A stretch of DNA of 64,000 bases, from NCBI GenBank assembly GCA_025200525.1, contig CM045762.1, positions 3,038,001 through 3,102,000 of the forward strand. Reading direction: 5' to 3'. The number at the start of each line of letters is the position of its first letter. Position 1 is the first letter of the stretch. The notes under the pieces were generated by a model, which ran no database searches, was not told the origin of the DNA, and worked only from the letters and a program-made list of their open reading frames with translations. Shown piece by piece: positions 62,169 to 64,000 of this stretch. This stretch comes from Camellia lanceoleosa (lineage: Eukaryota > Streptophyta > Magnoliopsida > Ericales > Theaceae). The translations under genes and the position numbers were made by a program.

Positions 62169-63434
62169 CCTGGCTCAGATGGTTGGGTTCCCAATAAGCA
62201 AATTTTATCCGAACTCACCACTAATATGATCATTTGTGAGCCCTAATATTCTTCTTAGGAGGGGAATCAGTCACTTGTGTACTAATATTTCAAGAGGAAA
62301 TCTTTTACCTCTGGGACAAGTGAATAATTTTGGTTTAAATGCCTATGCTACAGTTTAAGCCGCGGCCAAATATATGGCGGTGAAATAATTGGCAATTTTA
62401 GTTGGTTATTCTGTCTGTACCCATTGATATTGATGTGTGAACTATAGAAAGGTGTATTTCATTTTTTCTAGGGCTTGAATTACCATATTTTTACTTTGCA
62501 TGCTATGTTGCACTGCCCTAAAATGAGTAATGTAGATGGAAATTTGCATAACTGTCACTTGGGCAAGGAGATGGGACATATCAGAAACTCAAAATGAACA
62601 AATTTTGTTCATACATGGGTCTAGCACTTGAATTGAGAAGTTAAAAGAATCATCAACATTTCAAGAAGATTAAGATTCAATATTGTTACTTTAACATTCA
62701 TAGAGTAATTGTTCATGAGAAGATTGATCCTTGTAAATATAATGAACACAATATGCTGCTGCTTCAGCATGTTTACAGAGATATTGCCTCATCTCAGTCT
62801 ATATTAGCTGCCCTGGTCCTGGAGTTCATTCGCTAATTGGCTTCAACTAGTATAAGTTGTATTTGGTTGTAAACAGAGTTAGTCTGGTTGTTTGGCTTGT
62901 CAGCAGATAGCAATTGCATTCCCTCAAACCAGCAATGAAAGCAACCATTCCCTCACCGAGCAACCAAAGCAACCATCGCAAATAGCCAATGCCAATGCCA
63001 CCAACGGTGGATCCACATGGAAGAACACACACACACATTAGTGCTTTAACATCTGTGCAATGGTGCAGGACACGTGTCCAACAGTTTGACAAAATAAATG
63101 GGAAGACACACACTAATGCTTTAACTTCTGTGCAGTGGTGCAGGATATATGTCCAACGATTGATAACGCAAACGGTCATTGTGAGGCAACGGTCCCTCCT
63201 GAAAGAAATTCAAGAAAGAAGGTTACACTTCTGAATTAAAAACTGCGATTTGGTGATAAAATTAAGCTAAGCAGAACTCTTCTCAAAAGAAAACTATGGT
63301 TCGTAGTGTTAATTGAAAGTGGCAAATCAAGTCTAGACAAAAACCATTTGCAAGATATCAGCAAGCCACTAATTATGAAACAACCAGCAACTAACATTGG
63401 TCTAAAGATCAGGAAATGTGGTTTGGCAAACCAA
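62169..63434. other. 3' flank of SDRB and intergenic DNA
   Basis: No further gene recognised. A tandem duplication lies at about 63010-63160: units containing TAGTGCTTTAACATCTGTGC and TGGTGCAGGACACGTGTCC versus diverged copies ending TGCAGGATATATGTCC. The open frames across it on both strands come from the duplication. Confidence 0.5.
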
Positions 63435-63655
63435 TTGGGACTAGTTCAATTGGCCTAATATCTTGGACCTCTGAAGTCGAGAGTCACATCTTGACATAGG
63501 CAAAACTCCCTCTCTCCAGGCTACAGCCTCCAGTGTACCCCCCAAAACAAAAAATTCACTCACAGGTCAAGGGTTCAAGTTTTGCCACAAGCAAGACTCC
63601 CCCTCCCCGAGGCTACAACTTACAATGTATAAAAAAATAAAAAAATAAAAAATGG
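63435..63655 (+). mobile_element. SINE-like dimer with A-rich tail
   Basis: GGACTAGTTCAATTGGCC resembles an A box. GGTCAAGGGTTCAAGTTTTG resembles a B box. Two related halves (GCAAAACTCCCTCTCTCC...GGCTACAGCC and GCAAGACTCCCCCTCCCC...GGCTACAACT) lie in tandem. The end is a TAAAAAAATAAAAAAATAAA tail. Flanking duplications were not resolved. Confidence 0.55.
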
Positions 63656-64000
63656 TATAGCAGGAATAACAACCTTAAATAAAGTATAGAAATTGAGGTA
63701 TACATGCTAACCCAAACAATTTCTTGCCTTTTTTTTGTTATGATAAATAGAATAATCTTGTGCCACCATTAGACAGGATGATAGAAGCTGCAAGATACCA
63801 TGAATATCTTTGTCGGTGATGCAGGGCTACTCATTCAAAAATGAGAGTCAATTAATAGTTCAATGTTTCACAATTTAGAATATATAGAGCTGCATCTTTT
63901 TGTAGCCAACCTCAATTGATTGATAAACAAGACTTTGGTTTGATTTGGTTTGGTAAGGACTCAGCTTTCCATTATCATTAGTAAATTTCATCACATTATC
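63656..64000. other. Intergenic, nothing identified
   Basis: AT-rich DNA to the right window edge. No gene, RNA or bounded repeat recognised. Confidence 0.4.

Overview
The window reads as nuclear DNA of a flowering plant, a eudicot by gene structure. It is AT-rich, with intron-rich housekeeping genes, GT-AG splicing, an intronless GRAS gene, long-LTR Ty3/gypsy elements and many Tourist-like MITEs. The species cannot be named from the sequence. All gene models, splice sites and element ends were read by eye; no search or alignment was run.

Left third (1-26 kb): a retrotransposon graveyard with no host gene. A decayed minus-strand Ty1/copia element runs from the left edge to 4982. After a MITE and SINE stretch comes a 2.3 kb solo LTR (8572-10872, target duplication GGGCC). 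A broken Tat/Ogre element follows, with gag at 12.4-13.5 kb, a primer-binding site at 14600-14617 and a 3.4 kb LTR up to 18041. A Tekay/Del-like chromovirus then supplies a gag piece at 19.3-19.7 kb, a primer-binding site at 23010-23021 and a 3.1 kb LTR at 23025-26153. A related 2.5 kb solo LTR (19889-22395, target duplication CATGG) sits inside its internal region.

Middle (26-48 kb): small inverted-repeat elements and an LTR-like segment lead into two host genes. A DCN1-like cullin-neddylation gene lies on the plus strand (29532-41630, 11 coding exons). A plastid-targeted glyceraldehyde-3-phosphate dehydrogenase gene (GAPCP) lies on the minus strand (42850-47769, 14 coding exons). The two converge tail to tail. 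Each is complete except for exactly one single-base indel in one exon.

Right third (48-64 kb): an intronless GRAS regulator on the minus strand (51695-53506) and an intact peroxisomal 2,4-dienoyl-CoA reductase gene (SDRB type, plus strand, 57040-62168, 5 exons, C-terminal SKL) lie among MITEs. A 1.24 kb non-autonomous hAT element with a perfect 8-bp target duplication and a tRNA-derived SINE lie in the last intron of the reductase gene.

The host genes do not form a pathway. They cover protein neddylation, plastid glycolysis, transcription control and peroxisomal fatty-acid oxidation. I found no clearly new biological system. The best leads are the paired indels, the nested transposon structures, a CTCGAG palindrome array in one LTR, a one-codon first exon with a GC-AG intron in the DCN1 gene, and a copia leader whose primer-site position is complementary to its own LTR.
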